Source of the DNA: JBFHRB01 sp041591915
GTDB taxonomy: Bacteria; Actinomycetota; Nitriliruptoria; Nitriliruptorales; Nitriliruptoraceae
Direction of reading: 5' to 3'
Length of the DNA: 25,985 nt
Assembly: GCA_041591915.1 (NCBI GenBank)
Contig: JBFHRB010000011.1
Span: 1-25,985, forward strand
Position 1 is the stretch's first letter, and each line of letters opens with the position of its first letter. The notes beneath the pieces are model-generated. The model worked only from the letters and a program-made list of their open reading frames with translations. It was not told the DNA's origin and did no database searches. This document shows positions 24,770-25,985 of this stretch, one piece after another. The translations under genes and the position numbers were made by a program.

Positions 24770-25888
24770 TCAACGGGGCTGGATGTGCACGTGGTAGCCG
24801 CGCGCGGCGAGGGTCGACTGCGCCCTCTCCGCAGCCGGGCGGCCCGCGACGGCGATGATCAGGGCCCCGCGGCCCCCCTCGCTGGCGTGACGGAGCGAGA
24901 GGTCCTCGATGTTGACGTCCGCGGCACCGAGCGCCTGCGTGACCTCCGCGAGCGCGCCCGGACGGTCGTCCAGCGGCACGACGAGGTCGACGAGGGCGCC
25001 CTGGACCGGCTTGTCCGGCAGGCCGACCCGCGCTGCCCTCCCCCGCGCGAAGGCCTCGCGGACCTCGTCCCAGTCCTCGTGCTCGATGGCCGCCGCCAGG
25101 GCGCCCAGCCGTCCCGCGTAGCCGGTGAGGGTCGCGCGGATCGCCGCGCGGTTCTCGCGGACGATGCCGACCCACAGGTCTGGATCGCTCGCAGCGACCC
25201 GGGTGACGTCACGGAACCCACCGGCCGCGACGGCGAAGAGTCCGTCATGGACGCGCGCCTCCTCGGCTGCGTGCCCCATGAGCAGCGACGCCAGCACCTG
25301 CGGCAGGTGGCTGACCGTGGCAACGACCTCGTCGTGCACGTCCGGCGCGATGCGGACCACCCACGCGCCGAGTGCGCGGACGAAGGCCTCGAGACGATCG
25401 GCGACCTCGGGCAACGTGTCCTCCGCCGGCGTGAGCACCCACGTGGCGCCCTGGAAGAGCAGGCCGTCCGCAGCATCGATGCCACCACGCTCCTTGCCCG
25501 CCATCGGATGACCGCCGACAAACCTTCCAGCTATTTCCTCTATTCGTGCGATACGTGTGACGATACGTCCCTTGACCGACCCAACGTCGGTCAAAACTGC
25601 GGTTGTAGACATGCAGTTGGCCGCATGACCCGCCAGATCGAGCAAGCTGTCGACTGGGCTGGCAAGAACCACCAGATCCGCCCCGGCAACGGCCTCCTCG
25701 AGGCTCGCGCAGGCCTCGTGTCCGACCCCGAGCACCCGGGCCCGCGCCAGCACCGCGGGATCGCGATCCCACACGCGCACGCGTCGTACGCCTTCGACCC
25801 GGCCGGCGCTGATCGCCAGCGAACCGCCGATGAGGCCCGTCCCCAGGATCGCCACGGTCTCGAAGCCGTGCACCACCACATCGCTCAC
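24770..25888 (-). CDS. tyrA: Prephenate dehydrogenase with C-terminal ACT domain
   Basis: The protein has 372 residues from GTG 25888, preceded by a GGGCGGGGGGCGAC purine tract. It oxidatively decarboxylates prephenate to 4-hydroxyphenylpyruvate for tyrosine. The NAD-binding GTGLIGGSLA is at 16-25, and the catalytic domain has TDVGSVKG, GGHPMAGKERGG and ATVSHLPQVLA with the conserved His residues. Residues about 298-372 are an ACT domain (LVDLVVPLDDRPGALAEVTQ), which usually gives tyrosine feedback control. The frame stays open upstream to a GTG at 25978 and beyond, with high GC at third positions, so a longer N-terminus is possible. Codons about 90-126 (25511-25620) are strikingly poorer in GC than the rest. 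Confidence 0.94.
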   Translation of the reverse strand: MSDVVVHGFETVAILGTGLIGGSLAISAGRVEGVRRVRVWDRDPAVLARARVLGVGHEACASLEEAVAGADLVVLASPVDSLLDLAGHAANCMSTTAVLTDVGSVKGRIVTRIARIEEIAGRFVGGHPMAGKERGGIDAADGLLFQGATWVLTPAEDTLPEVADRLEAFVRALGAWVVRIAPDVHDEVVATVSHLPQVLASLLMGHAAEEARVHDGLFAVAAGGFRDVTRVAASDPDLWVGIVRENRAAIRATLTGYAGRLGALAAAIEHEDWDEVREAFARGRAARVGLPDKPVQGALVDLVVPLDDRPGALAEVTQALGAADVNIEDLSLRHASEGGRGALIIAVAGRPAAERAQSTLAARGYHVHIQPR

Positions 25889-25985
25889 GTCGCCCCCCGC
25901 CCTCGAGCGATCGAACTGCGCGAACGCGCTGAGATCGCCTCTGCGGCGCGTTCGGTGGATGGGGGTGCCCACAGCCACCCGGAAC

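Noticed and set aside
25885..25985. C-terminal end of a gene upstream of tyrA, ending TGA in a GTGA overlap with the tyrA start
   Set aside because: The overlap fits the local pattern, but this frame has lower GC at third positions (about 72%) than the tyrA-continuing frame (about 84%), and its 32 residues match no family. The window is too short to decide.

Overview
The window is very GC-rich DNA with dense coding, many GTG starts and 4-base stop/start overlaps. It carries the gcvH - FHA - MerR ... DUF151 - MerR neighbourhood known from mycobacteria and corynebacteria (Rv1826-Rv1830 type). That points to the Actinomycetota. The fused cytidylate kinase-Der protein and the shuffled gene order suggest a deep-branching lineage rather than Mycobacteriales or Streptomyces; the exact class cannot be fixed from the sequence alone. 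The content is chromosomal and mostly housekeeping. I see no transposase, integrase, CRISPR array, phage gene or recognisable defence system.

Layout. (a) 1-3132, minus strand, accessory: a methyltransferase cut by the left edge, then an operon-like run of TetR regulator, unknown protein, tandem ribbon-helix-helix protein, MOSC protein and VOC protein. (b) 3189-9367, plus strand: SCO6745-family protein, leucyl aminopeptidase, full-length glycine decarboxylase GcvP and an alpha/beta hydrolase, closed by a strong hairpin at 9390-9417. (c) 9439-11449, minus strand: a TPM-domain membrane protein followed by PspA, a probable envelope-stress pair. (d) 11495-12268, plus strand: endonuclease IV, divergent from the TPM gene with only 45 bases between the start codons and apparently leaderless promoters on both sides. 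(e) 12284-25888, minus strand throughout, in transcription order: tyrA, aroA, cmk-der, tRNA-Pro(GGG), pgsA, gcvH, zinc-ribbon/FHA protein, FtsR-like MerR, D,D-carboxypeptidase, hpt, DUF151 nuclease, second MerR, PD-(D/E)XK-like protein, ppc.

How the genes fit together. tyrA and aroA belong to aromatic amino acid synthesis. gcvP and gcvH are two of the glycine cleavage subunits, in separate transcripts 12 kb apart. The FHA/FtsR/carboxypeptidase/MerR group links central metabolism, cell division and wall maturation. Ppc is the anaplerotic enzyme and is translationally coupled to an uncharacterised nuclease-fold protein. The most unusual items are the tandem RHH-MOSC-VOC operon, the zinc ribbon on the GarA-like protein, the nuclease-like partner of ppc, the overlapping divergent leaderless promoters, and a short patch of much lower GC inside tyrA.
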